From the NCBI RefSeq assembly GCF_050948215.1, contig NW_027488950.1, positions 62,001 through 126,000 on the forward strand: 64,000 nucleotides of DNA, in the 5' to 3' direction. Of the stretch, positions 36,905-50,700 are shown piece by piece. Position numbers and translations under genes: made by a program. Numbering within the stretch: the stretch's first letter is position 1; each line of letters begins with the position of its first letter. This DNA comes from Halictus rubicundus (lineage: Eukaryota > Arthropoda > Insecta > Hymenoptera > Halictidae). The notes under the pieces are model-generated. The model ran no database searches. It saw nothing but the letters and a program-made list of their open reading frames with translations, and was not told the origin of the DNA.

Positions 36905-36923
36905 TGGGGAACTCCGTTCCCCA
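36905..36923. repeat. Short hairpin, 8-bp stem
   Basis: TGGGGAAC (36905-36912) and GTTCCCCA (36916-36923) form a perfect stem with a 3-base loop TCC, just after the G run in the retroposon. Confidence 0.75.
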
Positions 36924-38098
36924 GATCACAGACACCCCTTAGATTCCCCTACCGAGTCGACCCACGTACTCAGATTTTTTAGGATCCGAAATTATTTGGT
37001 CACCCGGTATGCACGCTAATTTTCAACTTTCACCGATTCCGGCGTTCAGCGGCTCGTTGTAACGGTACGGGCGAGCACTTTACTTTCGTCTGGTCCGTTT
37101 CCCTAATTTCCGTAAAATAAGCCTGCTAATCGCTATATCTCCGAAATGGGTGGGTGCAGAGCAAAAAAGTTTTCGGGGGGGAGAATAACTTCTCCTTTCC
37201 GACCCCCTTCGACTCGCCACCCTTCGAAATGGGCGGCCCTAAAATTTTATTGAGATCGGCCTATTTTTGTATTTTACCCGAGTTCTATCTCTTTCTCCTA
37301 AGACTTTATATCCGGTGTATAATTACTACTGGTTATCCCTCTGCGGTTTTAACTCTTCTAGTTCCTACCTTACTTTAGGTAACACCGTCCGACCGACCCC
37401 TCACGTTGTGTGAACTTCTCGGCTTGGCCTTTCGGGTGTTCTCTATCCTCTCTTGTTCTATGTATTTTCTCTCTATCTCTCTCGTCACTTGACACTTGGA
37501 AATTCTAAACTGCTTTATAGTCCACTTGGTATTAATCTATCGAGTGTAATTGTTCGTTTTCTAACACTGTTATTTCACCGGTTTTAATTATTTATTTATT
37601 TTTAAAATTTAATTGACATCTCTACTATTTTTAAAAACTTCTAGTCTTTTTCTATTTCTTTCTTTTCAGGTATATGCAGTTTTTCGGCACTCCCGTTTCC
37701 CGGATTTTGCTGGAAGTATCTTATTTTCACGTAAGTGTACCCGATTTAATTTTAAGAGTTTAATCTTTTCTTTTTCTTTTTCAGATGTTCGCGTTTGGTT
37801 TTTCGAGATTCTATAGTTGATGATCTGCTATTTTCTTTCAAGTTATTTTCCTCTTAGGAGTTTATCCGCCCCTGAGGGGTTTTTAACCCGAACTCCGCGT
37901 GAATCGCGTCTTTATTCGCGTTTTGGCTTTATAGTCCTTTTGGTTTTGAATTTTCCACTCACTTTTTACTTTTATATATACTCATACTTATTATTTCGAG
38001 TAAGAATAAATTAAAGTAAAACTCGCGAGTGCGGTTGAAATTTTCGCGTTTCTATGCTCTCTTACGATGTTAGCTCGGTGAGATTTCGATTCGCTCTC

Positions 38099-38114
38099 AT
38101 CCTCTATCCTATCC
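38099..38114 (+). other. Right target-site duplication of the retroposon
   Basis: ATCCTCTATCCTATCC, identical to 36171-36186. The satellite then continues TATCGTC, as in the unoccupied homologue near 48.9 kb. Confidence 0.85.
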
Positions 38115-38409
38115 TATCGTCTATCCTATCCTATCCTCTATCCTATCCTATCCTCTATCCTATCCTATCCTCTATCCTATCCTATCCTCTATCCTATCCT
38201 ATCGTCTATCCTATCCTCTATCCTATCCTGTCGTCTATCCTATCGTCTATCCTATCCTCTATCCTATCAAATCCCCTATCCTATCAAATCCCCTATCCTA
38301 TCCTCTATCCTATCCTATCCTCTATCCTATCCTATCGTCTATCCTATCCTCTATCCTATCCTATGCTCTATCCTATCATATCCCCTATCATATCCTATCC
38401 TCTATCCTA

Positions 38410-41400
38410 TCCTATTCTCTATCCTATCCTATCCTCTATCATATCCTCTATCCTATCCTCTATCCTATCCTCTATCCTATCCTCTATCCTATCCTATCCT
38501 CTAATCTATCCTATCGTCTATCCTATCCTCTATCCTATCCTATCCTCTATCCTATCCTATCCTCTATCCTATCCTATCCTATCCTCTATCCTATCCTATC
38601 TTCTATCCTATCCTATCCTCTATCCTATCATATCCTCTATCCTATAATATCCTCTATCCTATCATATCCTCTATCCTATCCTATCTTCTGTCCTATCCTA
38701 TCCTCTATCCTATCAAATCCCCTATCCTATCCTCTATCCTATCCTATCCTCTATCCTATCCTATCGTCTATCCTATCATCTTTCCTATCCTATCCTCTAT
38801 CCTATCAAATCCCCTATCCTATCCTCTATCCTCTATCCTATCCTATCCTCTATCGTATCCTATCCTCTATCCTATCCTATCCTCTATCCTATCGTATCCT
38901 CTATCCTAACCTATTCTCTATCCTATCCTCTATCCTATCCTCTACCCTATCCTATCCTCTATCCTATCCTATCCTCTATCCTATCCTATCCTCTATCCTA
39001 TCCTGTCGTCTATCCTATCCTCTATCCTATCCTATCCTCTATCCTATCCTATCGTCTATCCTATCCTATCCTCTATCCTATCCTATCCTCTATCCTATCC
39101 TATCCTCTATCCTATCCTATCCTCTATCCTATCCTATTCTCTATCCTATCCTATCGTCTATCCTATATTCTATCCTATCCTGTCGTCTATCCTATCCTCT
39201 ATCCTATCCTATCCTCTATCCTATCCTATCCTCTATCCTCTATCCTATCCTATCCTCTATCCTAACCTATTCTCTATCCTATCCTCTATCCTATCCTCTA
39301 TCCTATCCTATCCTCTATCCTATCAAATCCCCTATCCTATCCTCTATCCTCTATCCTATCCTATCCTCTATCCTATCCTATCCTCTATCCTATCCTATCC
39401 TCTATCCTATCGTATCCTCTATCCTAACCTATTCTCTATCCTATCCTCTATCCTATCCTCTACCCTATCCTATCCTCTATCCTATCCTATCCTCTATCCT
39501 ATCCTATCCTCTATCCTATCCTATCCTCTATCCTATCCTATCCTCTATCCTATCCTATCCTCTATCCTATCCTATCCTCTATCCTATCCTATTCTCTATC
39601 CTATCCTATCGTCTATCCTATCCTCTATCCTATCCTGTCGTCTATCCTATCCTCTATCCTATCCTATCCTCTATCCTCTATCCTATCCTATCCTCTATCC
39701 TAACCTATTCTCTATCCTATCCTCTATCCTATCCTCTATCCTATCCTATCCTCTATCCTATCAAATCCCCTATCCTATCCTCTATCCTCTATCCTATCCT
39801 ATCCTCTATCCTATCCTATCCTCTATCCTTTCCTATCCTCTATCCTATCGTATCCTCTATCCTAACCTATTCTCTATCCTATCCTCTATCCTATCCTCTA
39901 CCCTATCCTATCCTCTATCCTATCCTATCCTCTATCCTATCCTATCCTCTATCCTATCCAATCCTCTATCCTATCCTATCCCCTATCCTATCCTCTATCC
40001 TCTATCCTATCCTATCCTCTATCCTATCCTATCCTCTATCCTATCCTATCCTCTATCCTATCCTATCCTCTATCCTATCCTATCCTCTATCCTATCCTAT
40101 CCTCTATCCTATCCTATCGTCTATCCTATCCTCTATCCTATCCTGTCGTCTATCCTATCCTGTCGTCTATCCTATCCTCTATCCTATCCTATCCTCTATC
40201 CTATCCTATCCTCTATCCTATCCTATCCTCTATCCTATCCCATCTTCTATCCTATTCTATCCTCTATCCTATCAAATCCCCTATCCTATCCTCTGTCCTA
40301 TCCTATCCTCTATCCTATCCTATCCTCTATCCTATCAAATCCCCTATCCTATCCTCTATCCTATCAAATCCCCTATCCTATCCTCTATCCTATCCTATCC
40401 TCTATCCTATCCTATGCTCTATCCTATCCTATCCCCTATCATATCCTATCCTCTATCCTATCCTATTCTCTATCCTATCCTATCCTCTATCCTATCCTCT
40501 ATCCTATCCTATCCTCTATTCTATCCTATCGTCTATCCTATCCTCTATCCTATCCTATCCTCTATCCTATCCTATCCTCTATCCTATCCTATCCTCTATC
40601 CTATCCTATCCTATCCTCTATCCTATCATATCCTCTATCCTATAATATCCTCTATCCTATCCCATCTTCTATCCTATCCTATCCTCTATCTTATCAAATC
40701 CCCTATCCTATCCTCTGTCCTATCCTATCCTCTATCCTATCCTATCCTCTATCCTATCAAATCCCCTATCCTATCAAATCCCCTATCCTATCCTCTATCC
40801 TATCCTATCCTCTATCCTATCCTATCGTCTATCCTATCCTCTATCCTATCCTGTCGTCTATCCTATCCTCTATCCTATCCTATCCTCTATCCTATCCTAT
40901 CCTCTATCCTCTATCCTATCCTATCCTCTATCCTAACCTATTCTCTATCCTATCCTCTATCCTATCCTCTATCCTATCCTATCCTCTATCCTATCAAATC
41001 CCCTATCCTATCCTCTATCCTCTATCCTATCCTATCCTCTATCCTATCCTATCCTCTATCCTATCCTATCCTCTATCCTATCGTATCCTCTATCCTAACC
41101 TATTCTCTATCCTATCCTCTATCCTATCCTCTACCCTATCCTATCCTCTATCCTATCCTATCCTCTATCCTATCCTATCCTCTATCCTATCCTATCCTCT
41201 ATCCTATCCTATCCTCTATCCTATCCTATCCTCTATCCTATCCTATCGTCTATCCTATCCTCTATCCTATCCTGTCGTCTATCCTATCCTCTATCCTATC
41301 CTATCCTCTATCCTATCCTATCCTCTATCCTATCCCATCTTCTATCCTATCCTATCCTCTGTCCTATCCTATCCTCTATCCTATCCTATCCTCTATCCTA

Positions 41401-44400
41401 TCAAATCCCCTATCCTATCCTCTATCCTCTATCCTATCCTATCCTCTATCCTATCCTATCCTCTATCCTATCCTATCCTCTATCCTATCCTATCCTCTAT
41501 CCTATCCTATCCTCTATCCTAACCTATTCTCTATCCTATCCTCTATCCTATCCTCTATCCTATCCTATCCTCTATCCTATCCTATCCTCTATCCTATCCT
41601 ATCCTCTATCCTATCCTGTCGTCTATCCTATCCTGTATCCTATCCTATCCTCTATAATATCCTATCGTCTATCCTATCCTATCCTCTATCCTATCCTATC
41701 CTCTATCCTATCCTATCCTCTATCCTATCCTATCCTCTATCCTATCCTATTCTCTATCCTATCCTATCCTCTATCATATCCTCTATCCTATCCTCTATCC
41801 TATCCTCTATCCTATCCTCTATCCTATCCTATCCTCTAATCTATCCTATCGTCTATCCTATCCTCTATCCTATCCTATCCTCTATCCTATCCTATCCTCT
41901 ATCCTATCCTATCCTATCCTCTATCCTATCCTATCTTCTATCCTATCCTATCCTCTATCCTATCATATCCTCTATCCTATAATATCCTCTATCCTATCAT
42001 ATCCTCTATCCTATCCTATCTTCTGTCCTATCCTATCCTCTATCCTATCAAATCCCCTATCCTATCCTCTATCCTATCCTATCCTCTATCCTATCCTATC
42101 GTCTATCCTATCATCTTTCCTATCCTATCCTCTATCCTATCAAATCCCCTATCCTATCCTCTATCCTCTATCCTATCCTATCCTCTATCGTATCCTATCC
42201 TCTATCCTATCCTATCCTCTATCCTATCGTATCCTCTATCCTAACCTATTCTCTATCCTATCCTCTATCCTATCCTCTACCCTATCCTATCCTCTATCCT
42301 ATCCTATCCTCTATCCTATCCTATCCTCTATCCTATCCTGTCGTCTATCCTATCCTCTATCCTATCCTATCCTCTATCCTATCCTATCGTCTATCCTATC
42401 CTATCCTCTATCCTATCCTATCCTCTATCCTATCCTATCCTCTATCCTATCCTATCCTCTATCCTATCCTATTCTCTATCCTATCCTATCGTCTATCCTA
42501 TATTCTATCCTATCCTGTCGTCTATCCTATCCTCTATCCTATCCTATCCTCTATCCTATCCTATCCTCTATCCTCTATCCTATCCTATCCTCTATCCTAA
42601 CCTATTCTCTATCCTATCCTCTATCCTATCCTCTATCCTATCCTATCCTCTATCCTATCAAATCCCCTATCCTATCCTCTATCCTCTATCCTATCCTATC
42701 CTCTATCCTATCCTATCCTCTATCCTATCCTATCCTCTATCCTATCGTATCCTCTATCCTAACCTATTCTCTATCCTATCCTCTATCCTATCCTCTACCC
42801 TATCCTATCCTCTATCCTATCCTATCCTCTATCCTATCCTATCCTCTATCCTATCCTATCCTCTATCCTATCCTATCCTCTATCCTATCCTATCCTCTAT
42901 CCTATCCTATCCTCTATCCTATCCTATTCTCTATCCTATCCTATCGTCTATCCTATCCTCTATCCTATCCTGTCGTCTATCCTATCCTCTATCCTATCCT
43001 ATCCTCTATCCTCTATCCTATCCTATCCTCTATCCTAACCTATTCTCTATCCTATCCTCTATCCTATCCTCTATCCTATCCTATCCTCTATCCTATCAAA
43101 TCCCCTATCCTATCCTCTATCCTCTATCCTATCCTATCCTCTATCCTATCCTATCCTCTATCCTTTCCTATCCTCTATCCTATCGTATCCTCTATCCTAA
43201 CCTATTCTCTATCCTATCCTCTATCCTATCCTCTACCCTATCCTATCCTCTATCCTATCCTATCCTCTATCCTATCCTATCCTCTATCCTATCCAATCCT
43301 CTATCCTATCCTATCCCCTATCCTATCCTCTATCCTCTATCCTATCCTATCCTCTATCCTATCCTATCCTCTATCCTATCCTATCCTCTATCCTATCCTA
43401 TCCTCTATCCTATCCTATCCTCTATCCTATCCTATCCTCTATCCTATCCTATCGTCTATCCTATCCTCTATCCTATCCTGTCGTCTATCCTATCCTGTCG
43501 TCTATCCTATCCTCTATCCTATCCTATCCTCTATCCTATCCTATCCTCTATCCTATCCTATCCTCTATCCTATCCCATCTTCTATCCTATTCTATCCTCT
43601 ATCCTATCAAATCCCCTATCCTATCCTCTGTCCTATCCTATCCTCTATCCTATCCTATCCTCTATCCTATCAAATCCCCTATCCTATCCTCTATCCTATC
43701 AAATCCCCTATCCTATCCTCTATCCTATCCTATCCTCTATCCTATCCTATGCTCTATCCTATCCTATCCCCTATCATATCCTATCCTCTATCCTATCCTA
43801 TTCTCTATCCTATCCTATCCTCTATCCTATCCTCTATCCTATCCTATCCTCTATTCTATCCTATCGTCTATCCTATCCTCTATCCTATCCTATCCTCTAT
43901 CCTATCCTATCCTCTATCCTATCCTATCCTCTATCCTATCCTATCCTCTATCCTATCCTATCCTATCCTCTATCCTATCATATCCTCTATCCTATAATAT
44001 CCTCTATCCTATCCCATCTTCTATCCTATCCTATCCTCTATCTTATCAAATCCCCTATCCTATCCTCTGTCCTATCCTATCCTCTATCCTATCCTATCCT
44101 CTATCCTATCAAATCCCCTATCCTATCAAATCCCCTATCCTATCCTCTATCCTATCCTATCCTCTATCCTATCCTATCGTCTATCCTATCCTCTATCCTA
44201 TCCTGTCGTCTATCCTATCCTCTATCCTATCCTATCCTCTATCCTATCCTATCCTCTATCCTCTATCCTATCCTATCCTCTATCCTAACCTATTCTCTAT
44301 CCTATCCTCTATCCTATCCTCTATCCTATCCTATCCTCTATCCTATCAAATCCCCTATCCTATCCTCTATCCTCTATCCTATCCTATCCTCTATCCTATC

Positions 44401-45080
44401 CTATCCTCTATCCTATCCTATCCTCTATCCTATCGTATCCTCTATCCTAACCTATTCTCTATCCTATCCTCTATCCTATCCTCTACCCTATCCTATCCTC
44501 TATCCTATCCTATCCTCTATCCTATCCTATCCTCTATCCTATCCTATCCTCTATCCTATCCTATCCTCTATCCTATCCTATCCTCTATCCTATCCTATCG
44601 TCTATCCTATCCTCTATCCTATCCTGTCGTCTATCCTATCCTCTATCCTATCCTATCCTCTATCCTATCCTATCCTCTATCCTATCCCATCTTCTATCCT
44701 ATCCTATCCTCTGTCCTATCCTATCCTCTATCCTATCCTATCCTCTATCCTATCAAATCCCCTATCCTATCCTCTATCCTCTATCCTATCCTATCCTCTA
44801 TCCTATCCTATCCTCTATCCTATCCTATCCTCTATCCTATCCTATCCTCTATCCTATCCTATCCTCTATCCTAACCTATTCTCTATCCTATCCTCTATCC
44901 TATCCTCTATCCTATCCTATCCTCTATCCTATCCTATCCTCTATCCTATCCTATCCTCTATCCTATCCTGTCGTCTATCCTATCCTGTATCCTATCCTAT
45001 CCTCTATAATATCCTATCGTCTATCCTATCCTATCCTCTATCCTATCCTATCCTCTATCCTATCCTATCCTCTATCCTAT
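38410..45080 (+). repeat. Tandem duplication of about 3.34 kb, two units
   Basis: Landmarks repeat 3335 bp apart: the CTAATCTATCC region (near 38.50 and 41.84 kb), CCCCTATCATATCC (40414 and 43749) and TATCGTATCCTCTATCCTAACC (about 38.89 and 42.23 kb). Later landmarks such as CTATAATATCCTATCG (41651 and 45003) are about 3352 bp apart, so one 17-bp monomer was gained or lost. Within each unit a 0.4-0.5 kb subunit marked by TATCGTATCC, TAACCTATTCTC and CTACCC recurs about three times. Boundaries are approximate. Confidence 0.75.
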
Positions 45081-47737
45081 CCTATCCTCTATCCTATCCT
45101 ATCCTCTATCCTATCCTATCCTCTATCCTATCCTATCGTCTATCCTATCCTCTATCCTATCCTGTCGTCTATCCTATCGTCTATCCTATCCTCTATCCTA
45201 TCCTGTCGTCTATCCTATCCTCCATCCTATCCTATCCTCTATCCTATCCTATCCTCTATCCTATCCTATCCTCTATCCTATCCCATCTTCTATCCTATCC
45301 TATCCTCTATCCTATCAAATCCCCTATCCTAACCTCTGTCCTATCCTATCCTCTATCCTATCCTATCCTCTATCCTATCAAATCCCCTATCCTATCCTCT
45401 ATCCTATCAAATCCCCTATCCTATCCTCTATCCTATCCTATCCTCTATCCTATCCTATGCTCTATCCTATCCTATCCCCTATCATATCCTATCCTCTATC
45501 CTATCCTATTCTCTATCCTATCCTATCCTCTATCCTATCCTCTATCCTATCCTATCCTCTATTCTATCCTATCGTCTATCCTATCCTCTATCCTATCCTA
45601 TCCTCTATCCTATCCTATCCTCTATCCTATCCTATCCTCTATCCTATCCTATCCTATCCTCTATCCTATCCTATCTTCTATCCTATCCTATCCTCTATCC
45701 TATCATATCCTCTATCCTATAATATCCTCTATCCTATCCCATCTTCTATCCTATCCTATCCTCTATCCTATCAAATCCCCTATCCTATCCTCTGTCCTGT
45801 CCTATCCTCTATCCTATCCTATCCTCTATCCTATCAAATCCCCTATCCTATCAAATCCCCTATCCTATCCTCTATCCTATCCTATCCTCTATCCTATCCT
45901 ATCGTCTATCCTATCATCTTTCCTATCCTATCCTCTATCCTATCAAATCCCCTATCCTATCCTCTATCCTCTATCCTATCCTATTCTCTATCCTATCCTA
46001 TCCTCTATCCTATCCTATCCTCTATCCTATCGTATCCTCTATCCTAACCTATTCTCTATCCTATCCTCTATCCTATCCTCTACCCTATCCTATCCTCTAT
46101 CCTATCCTATCCTCTATCCTATCCTATCCTCTATCCTATCCTGTCGTCTATCCTATCCTCTATCCTATCCTATCCTCTATCCTATCCTATCGTCTATCCT
46201 ATCCTATCCTCTATCCTATCCTATCCTCTATCCTATCCTATCCTCTATCCTATCCTATCCTCTATCCTATCCTATTCTCTATCCTATCCTATCGTCTATC
46301 CTATCCTCTATCCTATCCTGTCGTCTATCCTATCCTCTATCCTATCCTATCCTCTATCCTATCCTATCCTCTATCCTATCCTATCCTCTATCCTCTATCC
46401 TATCCTATCCTCTATCCTAACCTATTCTCTATCCTATCCTCTATCCTATCCTCTATCCTATCCTATCCTCTATCCTATCAAATCCCCTATCCTATCCTCT
46501 ATCCTCTATCCTATCCTATCCTCTATCCTATCCTATCCTCTATCCTATCCTATCCTCTATCCTATCGTATCCTCTATCCTAACCTATTCTCTATCCTATC
46601 CTCTATCCTATCCTCTACCCTATCCTATCCTCTATCCTATCCTATCCTCTATCCTATCCTATCCTCTATCCTATCCTATCCTCTATCCTATCCTATCCTC
46701 TATCCTATCCTATCCTCTATCCTATCCTATTCTCTATCCTATCCTATCGTCTATCCTATCCTCTATCCTATCCTGTCGTCTATCCTATCCTCTATCCTAT
46801 CCTATCCTCTATCCTATCCTATCCTCTATCCTCTATCCTATCCTATCCTCTATCCTAACCTATTCTCTATCCTATCCTCTATCCTATCCTCTATCCTATC
46901 CTATCCTCTATCCTATCAAATCCCCTATCCTATCCTCTATCCTCTATCCTATCCTATCCTCTATCCTATCAAATCCCCTATCCTATCCTCTATCCTCTAT
47001 CCTATCCTATCCTCTATCCTATCCTATCCTCTATCCTATCCTATCCTCTATCCTATCCTATGCTCTATCCTATCCTATCCCCTATCATATCCTATCCTCT
47101 ATCCTATCCTATTCTCTATCCTATCCTATCCTCTATCCTATCCTCTATCCTATCCTATCCTCTATTCTATCCTATCGTCTATCCTATCCTCTATCCTATC
47201 CTATCCTCTATCCTATCCTATCCTCTATCCTATCCTATCCTATCCTCTATCCTATCCTATCTTCTATCCTATCCTATCCTCTATCCTATCATATCCTCTA
47301 TCCTATAATATCATCTATCCTATCCCATCTTCTATCCTATCCTATCCTCTATCCTATCAAATCCCCTATCCTATCCTCTGTCCTGTCCTATCCTCTATCC
47401 TATCCTATCCTCTATCCTATCAAATCCCCTATCCTATCAAATCCCCTATCCTATCCTCTATCCTATCCTATCCTCTATCCTATCCTATCGTCTATCCTAT
47501 CCTCTATCCTATCCTATGCTCTATCCTATCACATCCCCTATCATATCCTATCCTCTATCCTATCCTATTCTCTATCCTATCCTATCCTCTATCATATCCT
47601 CTATCCTATCCTCTATCCTATCCTCTATCCTATCCTATCCTCTAATCTATCCTATCGTCTATCCTATCCTCTATCCTATCCTATCCTCTATCCTATCCTA
47701 TCCTCTATCCTATCCTATCCTATCCTCTATCCTATCC

Positions 47738-50700
47738 TATCTTCTATCCTATCCTATCCTCTATCCTATCATATCCTCTATCCTATAATATCCTCTATCC
47801 TATCATATCCTCTATCCTATCCTATCTTCTGTCCTATCCTATCCTCTATCCTATCAAATCCCCTATCCTATCCTCTATCCTATCCTATCCTCTATCCTAT
47901 CCTATCGTCTATCCTATCATCTTTCCTATCCTATCCTCTATCCTATCAAATCCCCTATCCTATCCTCTATCCTATCAAATCCCCTATCCTATCTTCTATC
48001 CTATCCTATCCTCTATCCTATCATATCCTCTATCCTATAATATCCTCTATCCTATCCTATCCTCTATCCTATCCTATCTTCTGTCCTATCCTATCCTCTA
48101 TCCTATCAAATCCCCTATCCTATCCTCTATCCTATCCTATACTCTATCCTATCCTATCGTCTATCCTATCCTCTATCCTATCCTATCCTCTATCCTATCC
48201 TATCGTCTATCCTATCCTATCCTCTATCCTATCATATCCTCTATCCTATAATATCCTCTATCCTATCCTATCCCCTATCCAATGATCTATCCCATCCTAT
48301 CCTCTATCCTATCCTATCCTATCCTCTATCCTATTATATCCTCTATCCTATCCTATCCTCTATCCTATCCTATCCTCTATCCTCTATCCTCTATCCTCTA
48401 TCCTATCCTATCCTCTATCCTAACCTATTCTCTATCCTATCCTCTATCCTATCCTCTATCCTATCCTATCCTCTATCCTATCCTATCCTCTATCCTATCC
48501 TATCCTCTATCCTATCCTATCCTCTATCCTATCCTATCCTCTATCCTATCCTATCCTCTATCCTATCCTATCCTCTATCCTATCCTATCCTCTATCCTAT
48601 CCTATCCTCTATCCTATCCTATCCTCTATCCTATCCTATCCTCTATCCTATCCTATCCTCTATCCTATCCTATCGTCTATCCTATCCTCTATGGTATCCT
48701 GTCGTCTATCCTATCCTCTATCCTATCCTATCCTCTATCCTATCCTATCCTCTATCCTATCCTATCCTCTATCCTAACCTATTCTCTATCCTATCCTGTA
48801 TCCTATCCTCTACCCTATCCTATCCTCTATCCTATCCTATCCTCTATCCTATCCTATCCTCTATCCTATCCTGTCGTCTATCCTATCCTGTATCCTATCC
48901 TATCCTCTATCCTATCCTATCGTCTATCCTATCCTATCCTCTATCCTATCCTATCCTCTATCCTATCCTCTATCCTATCCTATCCTCTATCCTATCCTAT
49001 CGTCTATGATATCCTATCCACTATCCTTTCCTATCCTCTATCCTATCCTATCCTCTATCCTATCCTATCCTCTATCCTATCCTCTATCCTATCCTCTATC
49101 CTATCCTATCGTCTATGATATCCTATCCACTATCCTTTCCTATCCTCTATCCTATCCTATCCTCTATCCTATCCTATCCTCTATCCTATCCTCTATCCTA
49201 TCCTCTATCCTATCCTATCCTCTAATCTATCCTATCGTCTATCCTATCCTCTATCCTATCCTATCCTCTATCCTATCCTATCCTCTATCCTATCCTATCC
49301 TATCCTCTATCGTATCCTATCTTCTATCCTATCCTATTCTCTATCCTATCATATCCTCTATCCTATAATATCCTCTATCCTATCATATCCTCTATCCTAT
49401 CCTATCTTCTGTCCCATCCTATCCTCTATCCTATCAAATCCCCTATCCTATCCTCTATCCTATCCTATCCTCTATCCTATCCTATCTTCTATCCTATCCT
49501 CTTTCCTATCCTATCCTCTATCATATCAAATCCCCTATCCTATCCTCTATCCTATCCTATCATCTATCCTCTATCCTATCCTCTATCCTATCCTATCCTC
49601 TATCCTATCCTATCGTCTATCCTATCCTCTATCCTATCCTATCCTCTATCCTATCCTATCCTCTATCCTATCCTATCCTCTATCCTATCCTCTATCCTAT
49701 CCTCTATCCTATCCTCTATCCTATCCTCTATCCTATCCTATCCTCTAATCTATCCTATCGTCTATCCTATCCTCTATCCTATCCTATCCTCTATCCTATC
49801 CTATCCTCTATCCTATCCTATCCTCTATCCTCTATCCTCTATCCTCTATCCTATCCTATCCTCTATCCTAACCTATTCTCTATCCTATCCTCTATCCTAT
49901 CCTCTATCCTATCCTATCCTCTATCCTATCCTATCCTCTATCCTATCCTATCCTCTATCCTATCCTGTCGTCTATCCTATCCTCTATCCTATCCTATCCT
50001 CTATCCTATCCTATCCTCTATCCTATCCTATCCTCTATCCTATCCTATCCTCTATCCTATCCTATCCTCTATCCTATCCTATCCTCTATCCTATCCTATC
50101 CTCTATCCTATCCTATCCTCTATCCTATCCTATCCTCTATCCTATCCTATCCTCTATCCTATCCTATCCTCTATCCTATCCTATCCTCTATCCTATCCTA
50201 TCCTCTATCCTATCCTATCCTCTATCCTATCCTATCGTCTATCCTATCCTCTATGGTATCCTGTCGTCTATCCTATCCTCTATCCTATCCTATCCTCTAT
50301 CCTATCCTATCCTCTATCCTATCCTATCCTCTATCCTAACCTATTCTCTATCCTATCCTGTATCCTATCCTCTACCCTATCCTATCCTCTATCCTATCCT
50401 ATCCTCTATCCTATCCTATCCTCTATCCTATCCTGTCGTCTATCCTATCCTGTATCCTATCCTATCCTCTATCCTATCCTATCGTCTATCCTATCCTATC
50501 CTCTATCCTATCCTATCCTCTATCCTATCCTCTATCCTATCCTATCCTCTATCCTATCCTATCGTCTATGATATCCTATCCACTATCCTTTCCTATCCTC
50601 TATCCTATCCTATCCTCTATCCTATCCTATCCTCTATCCTATCCTCTATCCTATCCTCTATCCTATCCTATCGTCTATGATATCCTATCCACTATCCTTT

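Larger units (their letters stand above)
36187..38098 (-). mobile_element. 1912-bp non-coding poly(A) retroposon, minus orientation
   Basis: The insert begins on the + strand with 14 T (36187-36200), which is a poly(A) tail at its 3' end when read on the - strand, and it is flanked by a 16-bp target duplication. Both are hallmarks of LINE-mediated target-primed reverse transcription. The composition is A/T-rich and entirely unlike the satellite. I find no reverse transcriptase, endonuclease or other recognisable domain, and no frame over about 75 codons on either strand inside it. It could be a non-autonomous element, a 5'-truncated LINE with a long 3' UTR, or a retroposed non-coding transcript. 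Read on the - strand, a TATATATAAA-like string (around 37971-37980) lies about 120 bp from its 5' end. I do not recognise the family. Confidence 0.8.

Noticed and set aside
37670..37784. Possible + strand exon and 54-bp intron: TTTTCAG before 37670, GTAAGTG at 37731, TTTTTCAG ending at 37784
   Set aside because: The sites look good singly, but the poly(T) edge implies a transcript from the other strand, the frames around them encode nothing recognisable, and a retroposed RNA should lack introns of the opposite strand.
38054..38647. 197-codon frame starting in the retroposon and entering the satellite
   Set aside because: The ATG is fortuitous and nearly all of the frame is satellite.
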